The notes under the pieces were generated by a model. It made no database searches, was not told where the DNA came from, and saw nothing but the letters and a program-made list of their open reading frames with translations. Positions 26,737 through 35,775 of a stretch of 64,000 nt of DNA are shown here, piece after piece. Origin of the DNA: an uncultured Candidatus Saccharibacteria bacterium (GTDB taxonomy: Bacteria; Patescibacteriota; Saccharimonadia; Saccharimonadales; Saccharimonadaceae); the NCBI GenBank assembly GCA_937898545.1, contig CALEJV010000005.1:186001-250000 (forward strand). The letters run 5' to 3'. The position numbers and the translations under genes are program-made. The stretch's first letter is position 1. Each line of letters begins with the position of its first letter.

Positions 26737-27478
26737 AGGGCTCCTTTGGTTGGGTGGTTGACGTAACCGAACGCGGCATGATGACAATCGGCTGCTGACG
26801 ATGTTGCTGTGGATGCGCGGCAAAGTCACCCGTCACCGTTACCCAACTATTGGGCTGGTAGCGCTCACGCCACCCAGGTGCATAGACTGGCACGCCAACC
26901 GCCTGTGCATCGACCGCACAACACGTCACGACAAACCGAGATACATAAAAAATCTGCGAATCCGCTGTATCTGGCGTGACGAACCCCGTCAAATTGACCG
27001 TCTTGCCTCGATAAAACCCACTGTCATGCGTTTGCGCGAGTAACCCTGCCCATTCTTTAATCGTGAGGTGCGAATAATCTCGCTGAGCAAAGATAGATGC
27101 TTGCGATAGCTTGTCTGTAGATAGCCGAGTTACCGCCCCTTTATTGATACCACGCTGCGTGGCAGTTGTTGTCGTTAGTGCCGTTGGTGGGACGAGCAGT
27201 GCCATACTTGCGACCACGCATATCATCACATAGGCAGCAACACGACGCCACCAAGCGAAGTGTGTATGCTGGTGGGCGCGTGATTGCGTAATAACACTCG
27301 CACTCGCCATCACAAGAGCCACCACTGCCATACTAGTCGTAAAGACGACATACCGCTGATGAATATAGAGCGTCAAACGACCAGTCGCAGCTAGCCACAG
27401 CGTCGCCACGGCAATGATAAAAAGGAGTAGTATACCTTGTTGCTGTGCGACTCGGGACAAGACCAGCCTAAAACGCAT
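26726..27478 (-). CDS. TIGR03943/DUF1980 family membrane protein (YcgQ-like)
   Basis: A 250-residue protein of the TIGR03943 (DUF1980, YcgQ) family. Two to three N-terminal transmembrane helices are followed by an OB-like soluble domain. That domain carries the conserved YVSRFVVTCCAVDAQAVGVPV (Cys-Cys pair) and WVTVTGDF. Members are nearly always encoded beside a COG0701 permease, as here: it overlaps that gene by 11 bp. The pair is thought to move or sense a small ligand or metal, but the substrate is not known. Confidence 0.82.
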   Translation of the reverse strand: MRFRLVLSRVAQQQGILLLFIIAVATLWLAATGRLTLYIHQRYVVFTTSMAVVALVMASASVITQSRAHQHTHFAWWRRVAAYVMICVVASMALLVPPTALTTTTATQRGINKGAVTRLSTDKLSQASIFAQRDYSHLTIKEWAGLLAQTHDSGFYRGKTVNLTGFVTPDTADSQIFYVSRFVVTCCAVDAQAVGVPVYAPGWRERYQPNSWVTVTGDFAAHPQQHRQQPIVIMPRSVTSTTQPKEPYEY

Positions 27479-28460
27479 AATTCACCACCAATCCCAATGT
27501 TATCGATGTCAGTCCAACGAGTGCACTCACCTGAAACAGCACACTTGGCCGATATGTCGTGCGCAGCAAGCTCAGCATCTTGATATCGATCATTGGGCCA
27601 AAGGTCAAGAAACTCACAAGTGCCCCGGTCATAAAGGTCTGGCGAAATGCCAAAGCAAAGAACGCATCAACATTAGAGCAAATTGAAACAATAAACGCCA
27701 GTGCCACCATTGCAATCACCGACCATACTGGCTGACTCCCCAGTGACACTAATACCTCGCGCGACACCAGCACTTGCACAAGACCCGCTAACCCTGCGCC
27801 AACTACCAAGGCCGGCAGCATCGCCTGCACCTCACGTCGAAATATCGCAAGGCTTGCTACTCGCTTGCTCTGCTGCACATGATCTGCTTGGCACGAAGCA
27901 ACAAACGTATTGGTCAATAACTCCTCCGCCGGGCGGCGCGCATAGACCCAGCCAACAAGATTAGCAATAGCGAAGCCACCAAATACTCGCGCCCAGAGAA
28001 TGGTCATATCGCCAGCGAATGCTTGCTGCGTTGTGATGATTGTCACTGGGTTGAGGATTGGTGCAGCAAGCAAAAACACGAGAGATTCACTAGGTGTAAG
28101 CCCTTTTGCTAACAGGCCGCGAGCTAAGGGGACATTACCACACTCACAGACTGGTAGCGCAATACCAAGGAGCGACAAACAAGCTCGGCGCAATAATGGT
28201 TGCTGCGGCAGATAGGTAAGCAAGCGCTCGGCCGGCAGCCACACCTGTACTATAATTGCAATACAGATCCCCAGCATGACGAATGGCAGTGCCTCGATCA
28301 TCACACTCAAACTCAGCGTTATCCAGTCTTGCAATCGATCAGGTAGCGACCACTGCCCTGTTTGTGCCGACATAAGGCGAAGTGCAGCCATCCCAACGAG
28401 CACCCCAGCCACTACCGCGACGCGACGCCACCGCTTCGCCAACCAACGAATCATTTTCAT
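27468..28460 (-). CDS. COG0701 (DUF318/UPF0718) permease
   Basis: A 330-residue polytopic permease, about eight helices, of the COG0701/ArsP-like group. The conserved ALPVCECGNVPLARGLLAKG loop is present, as is LLAAPILNPVTIITT. Some relatives export organoarsenicals; most are untested. It is the first gene of a three-gene operon (permease, TIGR03943 partner, Ig/propeller protein) with a leaderless start. The Cys pair in CECG may bind a metal or thiol-reactive ligand, but this is inference. Confidence 0.85.
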   Translation of the reverse strand: MKMIRWLAKRWRRVAVVAGVLVGMAALRLMSAQTGQWSLPDRLQDWITLSLSVMIEALPFVMLGICIAIIVQVWLPAERLLTYLPQQPLLRRACLSLLGIALPVCECGNVPLARGLLAKGLTPSESLVFLLAAPILNPVTIITTQQAFAGDMTILWARVFGGFAIANLVGWVYARRPAEELLTNTFVASCQADHVQQSKRVASLAIFRREVQAMLPALVVGAGLAGLVQVLVSREVLVSLGSQPVWSVIAMVALAFIVSICSNVDAFFALAFRQTFMTGALVSFLTFGPMIDIKMLSLLRTTYRPSVLFQVSALVGLTSITLGLVVNYAF

Positions 28461-28466
28461 GCTTCT

Positions 28467-28472
28467 ATTATA
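28467..28472 (-). promoter_or_regulatory. -10 box of the permease operon
   Basis: TATAAT with a 6-nt spacer to the ATG at 28460. Confidence 0.6.
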
Positions 28473-28498
28473 CCGCGAAGGGTAAGGTAGTAATACGG

Positions 28499-30679
28499 CT
28501 ACACGGCTTTTTCTTGCTCTCGCTGCCAGCGGCGACGAACATCGATAATAGACATCTGAGCCAACATGTCAGTAGGGATGCCCTGCATATAGGCAATGAC
28601 GCGCGCTGCGTACTCAGGGTGTGGGTAGGCAGCGGCACGCTTTGGCCTGCGCCCCGCCTTAAGTCCATCAAGTACACCACGCATCCGCTTCCAAAATGAG
28701 TAATAATCGAGTTTTGCTTTGACCTGCCAATGCCGAGCATCCTCTATGACAAAGCCCTCGATCGGTACGCCGTCATACAAATAGTCAAGCCCCTGCACTT
28801 GCTCATACCACGCCGCAAACTCCTCCCACGTTTGGAACGTCGCCGCAAGCCGCTTGGTTTCCATGCCAAACATAGCCGCAAATCGCTCACGCTCAGCTTG
28901 GTCAACTGCAGCAAATTTCGCCTGGCGATGCACTATATCGAGCAAAACAATCCGGTCTTGTGCATACTCAATAATGTGCGGATCCTCTGTCGGGAGCATT
29001 ACTTCACAGACCAAACATACATTATGCTCGGCAAGATACTGACGGATCGCATCGACATGCTTACCATAGCGCTGCAAAAATAAGCGGCGAAACCATCCAG
29101 CAAAATCACTCTCCGTCGTTGTTTTCGACGCAAAGACGAGGTCACCCAGTGTCGCATCGTAGCCTACCAAGCCAAGGTAGCCATTTTCCTTCACCCACGC
29201 ACGCACCGGAAAGACAAATTGGTCTTTGAGTGCAGCAAATTCAGTTTCTCGTCGCTCACCAATATTGAAGAATTTGTCATAGGCGCGAATTACAATTTCG
29301 TTCGTCAGTGTATTCATGAATAGTCCACGAGCTCGCACTGTTTGCGCTGTCCATTTTTTGTCATAAAACACCTTTGGCTTAAAGTGAAATGAGCTAATAT
29401 TACCCGGCAGTGACCGCTCGCTAATCAGCTTATTAGTGCGCAGGCTGTGGATGAGTGGTGCGTTTTCTGGATGGAGGAGGCCTTCAGCCGATTGGTTGCT
29501 TATCTCAACGACCGACCAGCCCTTCTCGGCAAGCTGAGCAACCCGTAGTGTGCCACCAAACTCCACTTTGCCCTCGAGATTAAAGCACCGCTGATTATAC
29601 TGCGCTGGATAATTCTGAGCGTTGCGATGGCCATGCACTTGATAGACATTATCAGAGGTGTGAGCAACAAAAGCATCGTCGATAGCACCAACCTGCTCAT
29701 AGCGCCCCACACCACGAATATACTGCTGGCTGGCAAGCAGCAGAGGATTCTCTGGTAGATTGCTCACCCCTGCGTGGCTTACAAATACACGCTTGTTATG
29801 CCATGTGTAATAGAGGCAGTCCTGCATGGAGTTCATCAAACGACTGACAGCACGCTTGTCTATGTTGGCACGCTCTAGCTGCGCTCGAGTTCGACCATTA
29901 AACTCTCGCGCTTTTATCGGCTGGTGAGTAAGCCACTGCCAAATATAACCATCATGGTTACCCTCAATAAACGTCACATTCGGCCTGTCGACAAAATTAT
30001 CACACACATACTGCAGCACTTCTGCATTCTCTGTGCCGCGATCAAGTAGGTCTCCCGTAAAGACATAATAATCATGCTCGGTATAGGGATGCTGCTCAAA
30101 ATATTCACGCAGTGGCGTATAGCATCCTTGGATATCACCAATGTGATGAATATGCTTATACTGGCTCAAATTAATCGGTTTCTGGTACGATGCGATAAGC
30201 TCTTTTACTGCCGCTGGTTGTATGACAGTGTATTGTTTTGGTATGGCACATGTGGAGAGACGAGCGTGCATTTTCTCGAGAACTACATCATCGACTATCT
30301 TATGTGGTGCACGCTGACGGTTGCGCTCTAGACAGACCGCAAGCGGTACATCCGCAAAATCTATAACGTACAGCTTATAGCGATACTTTTGTGCAAGCTG
30401 TGCATACTGCTGAAAGTACGAGCTCGTTGTATGTGTTGCATCAACCACAATGAGCTCACCACGAGCCATACGCATATCAAGCAACTCGTGAAGCTGCTGC
30501 CACACCCGTCGATCATCCTGATATGGCATAACGATGCGCCCTGCATCATTCATCACTGGGCTACTATACGCTAAACGTAGAGTATCGGGAGATAGTGTAT
30601 ATGGGCCAAGCCCAGCAGATTGCAAAAAGGTACTTTTGCCAGATCCAGGAATTCCACGTGTAATAAAAAGATGTCGCAT
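28499..30679 (-). CDS. RNA-repair enzyme: polynucleotide kinase - metallophosphatase - T4 Rnl1-type RNA ligase
   Basis: About 726 residues in three domains. A P-loop kinase comes first (GIPGSGKST near residue 10; VVDATHT). A calcineurin-like phosphatase lies at about 180-390 (GDIQGC, GDLLDRG, EGNHD, HAGVSN, HGHRNA). The C-terminal ligase resembles T4 Rnl1: RAYDKFFNIGE, motif I VKENGYLG with the nucleotidyl Lys, motif IV EGFVIED and motif V VKAKLDYYSF. Together these could heal and seal broken RNA, as bacterial Pnkp does with the same domain order. No hen1 gene is adjacent. AAAGGAG precedes the ATG at 30679; the longer start is rejected. Confidence 0.88.
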   Translation of the reverse strand: MRHLFITRGIPGSGKSTFLQSAGLGPYTLSPDTLRLAYSSPVMNDAGRIVMPYQDDRRVWQQLHELLDMRMARGELIVVDATHTTSSYFQQYAQLAQKYRYKLYVIDFADVPLAVCLERNRQRAPHKIVDDVVLEKMHARLSTCAIPKQYTVIQPAAVKELIASYQKPINLSQYKHIHHIGDIQGCYTPLREYFEQHPYTEHDYYVFTGDLLDRGTENAEVLQYVCDNFVDRPNVTFIEGNHDGYIWQWLTHQPIKAREFNGRTRAQLERANIDKRAVSRLMNSMQDCLYYTWHNKRVFVSHAGVSNLPENPLLLASQQYIRGVGRYEQVGAIDDAFVAHTSDNVYQVHGHRNAQNYPAQYNQRCFNLEGKVEFGGTLRVAQLAEKGWSVVEISNQSAEGLLHPENAPLIHSLRTNKLISERSLPGNISSFHFKPKVFYDKKWTAQTVRARGLFMNTLTNEIVIRAYDKFFNIGERRETEFAALKDQFVFPVRAWVKENGYLGLVGYDATLGDLVFASKTTTESDFAGWFRRLFLQRYGKHVDAIRQYLAEHNVCLVCEVMLPTEDPHIIEYAQDRIVLLDIVHRQAKFAAVDQAERERFAAMFGMETKRLAATFQTWEEFAAWYEQVQGLDYLYDGVPIEGFVIEDARHWQVKAKLDYYSFWKRMRGVLDGLKAGRRPKRAAAYPHPEYAARVIAYMQGIPTDMLAQMSIIDVRRRWQREQEKAV

Positions 30680-30844
30680 ATTTTCTCCTTTCTGTAGCGT
30701 TGTTTTCAAGATTTCGCTTAACTATATCTAACTCAAGTAATTTACTCTTGTTTTTATATTATATCATCATCTTCTGGAAACGGCTTCTACCTCATTAGAG
30801 TATGTAGCAATTTATCTTAGTTTATGAATGATATTTATATATAA

Positions 30845-30883
30845 TTCATTGTAAAATACCCTATTGGGGTATTTTACAATGAA
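30845..30883. repeat. Perfect 17-bp inverted repeat in a divergent intergenic region
   Basis: Arms 30845-30861 and 30867-30883 match perfectly around a 5-nt loop. It lies between the RNA-repair gene and the deacetylase gene, which point away from each other, so it is not a simple terminator. It could be an operator or a mobile-repeat remnant. Confidence 0.8.
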
Positions 30884-30966
30884 CATAAAATACTATTTAT
30901 TCTATTATATTGTCCCTACTGGCTGTGGTACTTCTTATACCATTTTGTTCTTATCTTGGTTCGCGC

Positions 30967-30972
30967 TACAAT
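30967..30972 (+). promoter_or_regulatory. -10 box of deacetylase gene
   Basis: TACAAT with a 6-nt spacer to the ATG at 30979; this decides the start. Confidence 0.55.
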
Positions 30973-30978
30973 ATAGCT

Positions 30979-32433
30979 ATGTTCCATAAGGTGGAAAAAA
31001 TAGATGCTCGAAATCATTCAGGTGTCGAAAATAATACAACACCTGCAAAACCTCGCAGCTTTTTTTATACATGGTTCTGCCTTATTATTGCTAGTCTATT
31101 AATATGCTCACTTTGGTATGGCCAACAATCACAAAAATCATCACACATTACACATATACCACCATCAACAACGCACACTTACACACTATCTTCTCATGGT
31201 GCTGTTCGCTCACACATCATCAAGCATCAATCGGCATCACACCAAACAATCGTTACCTATCCACAAACAGGCATTGCCAATATAGACAAAACGGTTGCCA
31301 CAATCATCGATAGTGCTATTCCATCTCAACAAACACTTCCAACTACTATAGCAGCTCGAAGCAACACTATTACCTATCGCATTATTCACCAAGATAACAC
31401 GACGATTTCTCTCGCTGTGTTTATCCGTACTACTATACCTCACGCTCTGCCAACCAACACGGTTCACTACTGGACATTCGATAAAATGAGCGGCCAGCCA
31501 ATTACATCGTCTGCCCTCGTTGATACATCAATCGCAGGGATAAATGAGATTGTTATTGCCCTACGTAAACAGGTGCAGCAGCGCTACCCGCATGCAGAGC
31601 CAGTAAAAGTAGCGGAGGTCATTACTCCAGAATCTATCACGAACTTTTTAGTATATGACCGAAAAACAATTGGCTTTCTCTTCGATAAACGCTCACTTGG
31701 TATTGGTGTAGATGGGGTCATTAGCTTGAAGTTGCCAATCAAGCAGCTTAGCCATTTTGTCCAAAACCCAACCACCAAGAAGCTTTTTGATATTCCACCG
31801 TCAGCATTATCGTCATCTACTGACTGTGTGCGCCATCGCTGTATTGCACTCACCTTCGATGATGGGCCTGGGCCATATACTCAGACACTGCTCGAGCATC
31901 TTGATCGCTATCATGCTAAGGCAACCTTCTTTGTGGTGGGGCGAAATGTTGCACCATACAGTATCGCGCTCCAGCAAGCAGTTCAACGCAAACACCAAAT
32001 AGGCAACCACACGTGGAATCATCCACTCCTTCCTAAGCGCGACGAAGCTGTCATCCGCCAAGAGATTGAGAGTACAAACAGTGCCGTTGCTGCAGCTACT
32101 GGCGTGACACCAACAATGGTCCGTCCACCATATGGTGGCATGAATGACAAGGTGCGTGCGCAGCTCCAGCAGCTTACTATGCCAGCCATTATGTGGTCAA
32201 TCGATACACGTGATTGGGCCGATCACGATGCAGCAATTGTCTGCAGCCGTGCCGTTGCCAATGCCGCACCTGGTGCGATTATTCTCATGCACGATATCCA
32301 CAAAACCAGCGTCGATGCTGTGCCGTGTATCCTCGATGCATTACAAAAGCAAGGGTACAGATTTGTCACGGTCAAGAACCTATTTGGCCATCCGCTCAGC
32401 GCTGGCGAGTCATATTCTCAATATAAGCAGTAG
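30979..32433 (+). CDS. PdaC-like polysaccharide (peptidoglycan) deacetylase
   Basis: A 484-residue membrane-anchored protein. A cytoplasmic N terminus and one transmembrane helix (FYTWFCLIIASLLICSLWYG) are followed by a DUF4163/DUF3298-like region. The C-terminal NodB domain has ALTFDDGPGPYT, a GNHTWNHPLL His pair, RPPYGGMND and LMHDIHKT. B. subtilis PdaC has the same order and deacetylates peptidoglycan MurNAc. A similar wall-modifying role (lysozyme resistance) is likely. The start at 30979 is set by the TACAAT box; an upstream in-frame start lacks support. Confidence 0.88.
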   Translation: MFHKVEKIDARNHSGVENNTTPAKPRSFFYTWFCLIIASLLICSLWYGQQSQKSSHITHIPPSTTHTYTLSSHGAVRSHIIKHQSASHQTIVTYPQTGIANIDKTVATIIDSAIPSQQTLPTTIAARSNTITYRIIHQDNTTISLAVFIRTTIPHALPTNTVHYWTFDKMSGQPITSSALVDTSIAGINEIVIALRKQVQQRYPHAEPVKVAEVITPESITNFLVYDRKTIGFLFDKRSLGIGVDGVISLKLPIKQLSHFVQNPTTKKLFDIPPSALSSSTDCVRHRCIALTFDDGPGPYTQTLLEHLDRYHAKATFFVVGRNVAPYSIALQQAVQRKHQIGNHTWNHPLLPKRDEAVIRQEIESTNSAVAAATGVTPTMVRPPYGGMNDKVRAQLQQLTMPAIMWSIDTRDWADHDAAIVCSRAVANAAPGAIILMHDIHKTSVDAVPCILDALQKQGYRFVTVKNLFGHPLSAGESYSQYKQ

Positions 32434-32478
32434 GGTCTTTATAAACCGCTCATGCTACCATTCCGCTGTGTAATCCTC

Positions 32479-32484
32479 TACACT
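32479..32484 (+). promoter_or_regulatory. -10 box of HD-DUF1152 gene
   Basis: TACACT with a 6-nt spacer to the ATG at 32491. Confidence 0.5.
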
Positions 32485-32490
32485 AATGCT

Positions 32491-34692
32491 ATGCAACAAC
32501 CATTTCTTCCTAACAACACCTCTCTCTCTTCAAGTCCACTCGATCTGGAGCAGCGGCTTGAGGTCCTGCAGCTTCCTGAGGCGAAACTGCTGATCGGCGA
32601 ACATATCAAAGCCTCACCAGAGTCACAAGGGGCAGACGAAGCAGCCAATCAGCGCGCAGAATATCAACGAACTGTCTGCTCACTCAACGTTATGAACTAT
32701 CTGTATTATGGCGGCGATGAAAATTATCACAAACTGACCGCCGCCCAGAACGACGCCAATCGCCTCACGCGTGAAGAATTTGAAGAATTTCATCAGTGGG
32801 TTGCGAGCAGCTTGCCTGGCGAGCATAGCGCCAATGTAATGCGCTACATTATGCTTATTCATGATTTAGGCAAGAACCAAACACTCGCGAGTGCCGTTAT
32901 GGGAGAGGATGCCGCTGATTCGGTCGATCATGACGAAGTGTTGCGCCGCTTGCTCAGGCCAGATTACGCTGCAAAGCGCACAGAGTTATTACCGACATTC
33001 AGCCAATTAAGCGAAGCAGACCAAACGATCATACGCGATGTCATCAACACAGAACTCAATCTTGGCCAGTTTATCCAAGCAGAAGCACCACCGGCAGCGC
33101 TGGCAAGCTTTGCGGAGAGTACTGAGCCAGTGCGCTCGCTCTATATTATGCACACGCTGTTTGATATTGCTGGTGCGCTGGGCCACGTTAATGCTGAGAG
33201 CTCTCTACTTCTCACTTCTCCTCTGTACAACCAAATGGCAGCAGCCTGCGACGTCTTAACCGACAGCACCCTCCCGACCGACAACGCACGCTACGCTCAC
33301 TACCTTGCTCGGCGAGCACAGCGCTTTGGCCTCGATAACGATGCTATTGAGCAGCTCATCAACAGCCAAGCACACACTCACACTGTGCGCCTTGCTTGTA
33401 TGCTACGATACGATACACCAGAGGAGTATCAGCAACTGACCAATGCGCTAGATACGCTACCTGGCCCTGTACAAGCTATCCTCGCTCAAGAGCTCAGCAA
33501 TGATGGCATTCATCAGCGCGCGACTCTGCCTTACTACGGCCCAGCCCTGCTGAAGGGGCTTGAGAAACATCATAACCTCAGCACAGCACTCACCTACTTT
33601 GCGCATGTTTTGCAAGAGACACACATTGCTGACAAAGCAGCGCGCAAGGCAGGCGAGACAGGTGTCGTCACGGCAGACCTCAGCACTATCGCCCAAGCCG
33701 CCAACCAAGGCACGCTCGATCCACGCCACGCTGAGCTGCGCTTTCGCCACAGTGGTGAGACACTTGTGCCAGAATATCAGGACACACCTGAGCTCGCTAT
33801 CGATTCACTCCCAGCGTTTGACTCTGAGAAGCTACGCGGCAAACGGATCATCTATCTTGGGATGGGTGGTGGCTCGGATGGTATTCAGGCTGCTATGCTA
33901 AGCAAGCTTCATCAGCAGCACCATGCCGTGCAGCCTGCAGCTATTGTGTCGGTGCGCAACTTCGCTGCCGATAGCAACAAACAGCTTGCTCATACTGGCC
34001 GACAGATTGGTGACGCACTCGCAGAGATTACGAAGGAAACAACTAAAGTTGGCAACTGGCGCTTCCTTGAGGATATTATTGCTAAGGACGAGACAATCGC
34101 ACCAGTTTATCTGCTTAATTCAATCGAGCCGGAGCAGATTGCTCACGACCTGCAGATTCTCATCCGCGAGACGGGAGCTGATGCAGTTTGTGGCATCGAC
34201 ACCGGTGGTGATGTACTCTACCGTGCCAATACTACGATCGATGCCACGACATCATCACCAGATCAAGATTATGCTGTGCTTGCTGCTCTGCATATGATCA
34301 ACGCCGCAGCAGAGGCAGATGGCACACCACTCGATGTCTTTACTGCTATTGTTGCACCCGGAGTGGATACACCTCCATATGCCAATGAGATACTTACTCG
34401 CAGCAGCGCCCAGCACTACCCCCTTCACCCAGACGATATCACCACGATTACTCGAACCTACGCTGCATGGCGCATGGACGGTTCTGCTAGCGAAGAAGGG
34501 CTTTATGGTAAGACACCATTGGCGTGGATTGCTGGACTGACAGGCAAGCACGGCTTGCAGCCACTCGCTCTCCCACGAGCTAACGCAACATCAGCTCATA
34601 ACCCATGGCGTATCTTTATGAATATCCGCCCTTCGACCGCTCGCGTGGTAATGATGCAGGCTGAGCAGTTATACCAAGCTGTAAATCATTGA
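32491..34692 (+). CDS. HD-like domain fused to a DUF1152 domain
   Basis: About 733 residues. The N-terminal half has a helical HD-like core: MRYIMLIHDLGKNQTL (His124-Asp125) and a following DHDEVLRRLL. Residues about 440-730 resemble DUF1152: RIIYLGMGGGSDGIQAAML, a VCGIDTGGDVLYRANTT loop and SPDQDYAVLAAL. DUF1152 proteins are of unknown biochemical role. HD domains usually cleave phosphoester bonds. No signal peptide. The downstream phosphatase-like gene starts 35 nt after its stop and has GAAGGAG, so they may be co-transcribed. Confidence 0.6.
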   Translation: MQQPFLPNNTSLSSSPLDLEQRLEVLQLPEAKLLIGEHIKASPESQGADEAANQRAEYQRTVCSLNVMNYLYYGGDENYHKLTAAQNDANRLTREEFEEFHQWVASSLPGEHSANVMRYIMLIHDLGKNQTLASAVMGEDAADSVDHDEVLRRLLRPDYAAKRTELLPTFSQLSEADQTIIRDVINTELNLGQFIQAEAPPAALASFAESTEPVRSLYIMHTLFDIAGALGHVNAESSLLLTSPLYNQMAAACDVLTDSTLPTDNARYAHYLARRAQRFGLDNDAIEQLINSQAHTHTVRLACMLRYDTPEEYQQLTNALDTLPGPVQAILAQELSNDGIHQRATLPYYGPALLKGLEKHHNLSTALTYFAHVLQETHIADKAARKAGETGVVTADLSTIAQAANQGTLDPRHAELRFRHSGETLVPEYQDTPELAIDSLPAFDSEKLRGKRIIYLGMGGGSDGIQAAMLSKLHQQHHAVQPAAIVSVRNFAADSNKQLAHTGRQIGDALAEITKETTKVGNWRFLEDIIAKDETIAPVYLLNSIEPEQIAHDLQILIRETGADAVCGIDTGGDVLYRANTTIDATTSSPDQDYAVLAALHMINAAAEADGTPLDVFTAIVAPGVDTPPYANEILTRSSAQHYPLHPDDITTITRTYAAWRMDGSASEEGLYGKTPLAWIAGLTGKHGLQPLALPRANATSAHNPWRIFMNIRPSTARVVMMQAEQLYQAVNH

Positions 34693-34727
34693 TTAAATTA
34701 ATCAGTAATGGAAGGAGTTCTCTTCAT

Positions 34728-35507
34728 ATGAAATTAACATTCATGACATACAACATCTACAATGGTGCCGAGACAACGATCGATGACGTTATTGCAGTTA
34801 TCAACGAAGTAAAGCCAGATATCCTGACGCTTAACGAAGCAAATGGCTTCGAGAACGACACAAGAAAACGCCTTGCATACGTCTCAGAACAAACCGCTAT
34901 GCCCTATACTCACCTTGCGCTCTGCGGCGATGGGTCGTGGTACCATACAGCGTTGCTATCAAAATATCCTATCCTGGATGCAACATTGCTCTACCTGTGT
35001 AGTCGATCACTCTTAGTAAGCCGCGTTCAAGTCGATAATCATGTTTTCTCCATTGGTAGCCTTCATCTCTCACCACGATGCGAAGCTGACCGGCTGCAAG
35101 AGGTGCACCGGCTTATCAACCATATTGGTGAGAATAGCACTCATACTGTTGTTATGGGTGATTGCAATTCACTCTCGTTTTATGATACATATCCGCCTGA
35201 TATAGTAGATTCTTTCGATGCAAACTTGACGCGCAAATTTACTCGTGATGGCACAATTGTTCATGATGTCACTCGTTTTATGGCACAGGCGGGTCTTGTC
35301 GATACAGCAGCTGCTTTGCAACAACACGCAACCTCGACAGCTCCAACACCACTGCCGCCACACCCCGATCACCCAACCAGCCGGCTTGACTATATCTTTG
35401 TCTCGAAGGATCTGCAGCCTGCATTAACCTCATACAATGTTGTCAAAACACCACTATCAGACCAGGCGTCGGATCACTACCCAGTTGTCGTTGAGCTTGC
35501 ATTATAG
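34728..35507 (+). CDS. Endonuclease/exonuclease/phosphatase (EEP) family protein
   Basis: A 259-residue EEP-fold metallohydrolase. All family motifs are present: MTYNIYNGAE, LTLNEANG (catalytic Glu), GSLHLSPRCEADR, VVMGDCNSLS, SRLDYIFVSKDL and ASDHYPVVVE. No signal peptide or membrane segment. The target may be DNA, RNA or a phospho-compound. The ATG follows GGAAGGAG; the longer start overlapping the previous gene is rejected. A terminator lies downstream. Confidence 0.85.
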   Translation: MKLTFMTYNIYNGAETTIDDVIAVINEVKPDILTLNEANGFENDTRKRLAYVSEQTAMPYTHLALCGDGSWYHTALLSKYPILDATLLYLCSRSLLVSRVQVDNHVFSIGSLHLSPRCEADRLQEVHRLINHIGENSTHTVVMGDCNSLSFYDTYPPDIVDSFDANLTRKFTRDGTIVHDVTRFMAQAGLVDTAAALQQHATSTAPTPLPPHPDHPTSRLDYIFVSKDLQPALTSYNVVKTPLSDQASDHYPVVVELAL

Positions 35508-35597
35508 GTGCAAGCTCTCTCGTCCGCTGCTAGAATTTCTTTCGTCTCTCAGTATTTGAATTTTGCGGCTCAAGGGCGATATACGCTCTAATAAAAT

Positions 35598-35619
35598 AAG
35601 ACCGATTTTCATCGGTCTT
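35598..35619. terminator. Intrinsic terminator
   Basis: A 9-bp stem (35598-35606 with 35611-35619), 4-nt loop, followed by TTTATTAT. It ends the EEP gene and, on the other strand, tRNA-Asn. Confidence 0.75.
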
Positions 35620-35631
35620 TATTATGCATTG

Positions 35632-35706
35632 TGGCTCCGGAGACTGGGCTCGAACCAGCGACCTAATCGTTAACAGCGACCCGCTCTACCACTGAGCTAC
35701 TCCGGA
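35632..35706 (-). tRNA. tRNA-Asn(GUU)
   Basis: A cloverleaf on the minus strand: acceptor TCCGGAG/CTCCGGA, D stem GCTC/GAGC, anticodon loop CTGTTAA (anticodon GUU), T arm GCTGG-TTCGAGC-CCAGT. Discriminator G73 with encoded CCA. Confidence 0.96.
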
Positions 35707-35775
35707 TTACTCTGTAAGTATACCGGTTGAAGGGGTGGTTCGTCAAGAGTCACGCCGCAAAATAGGTATTTTGTG

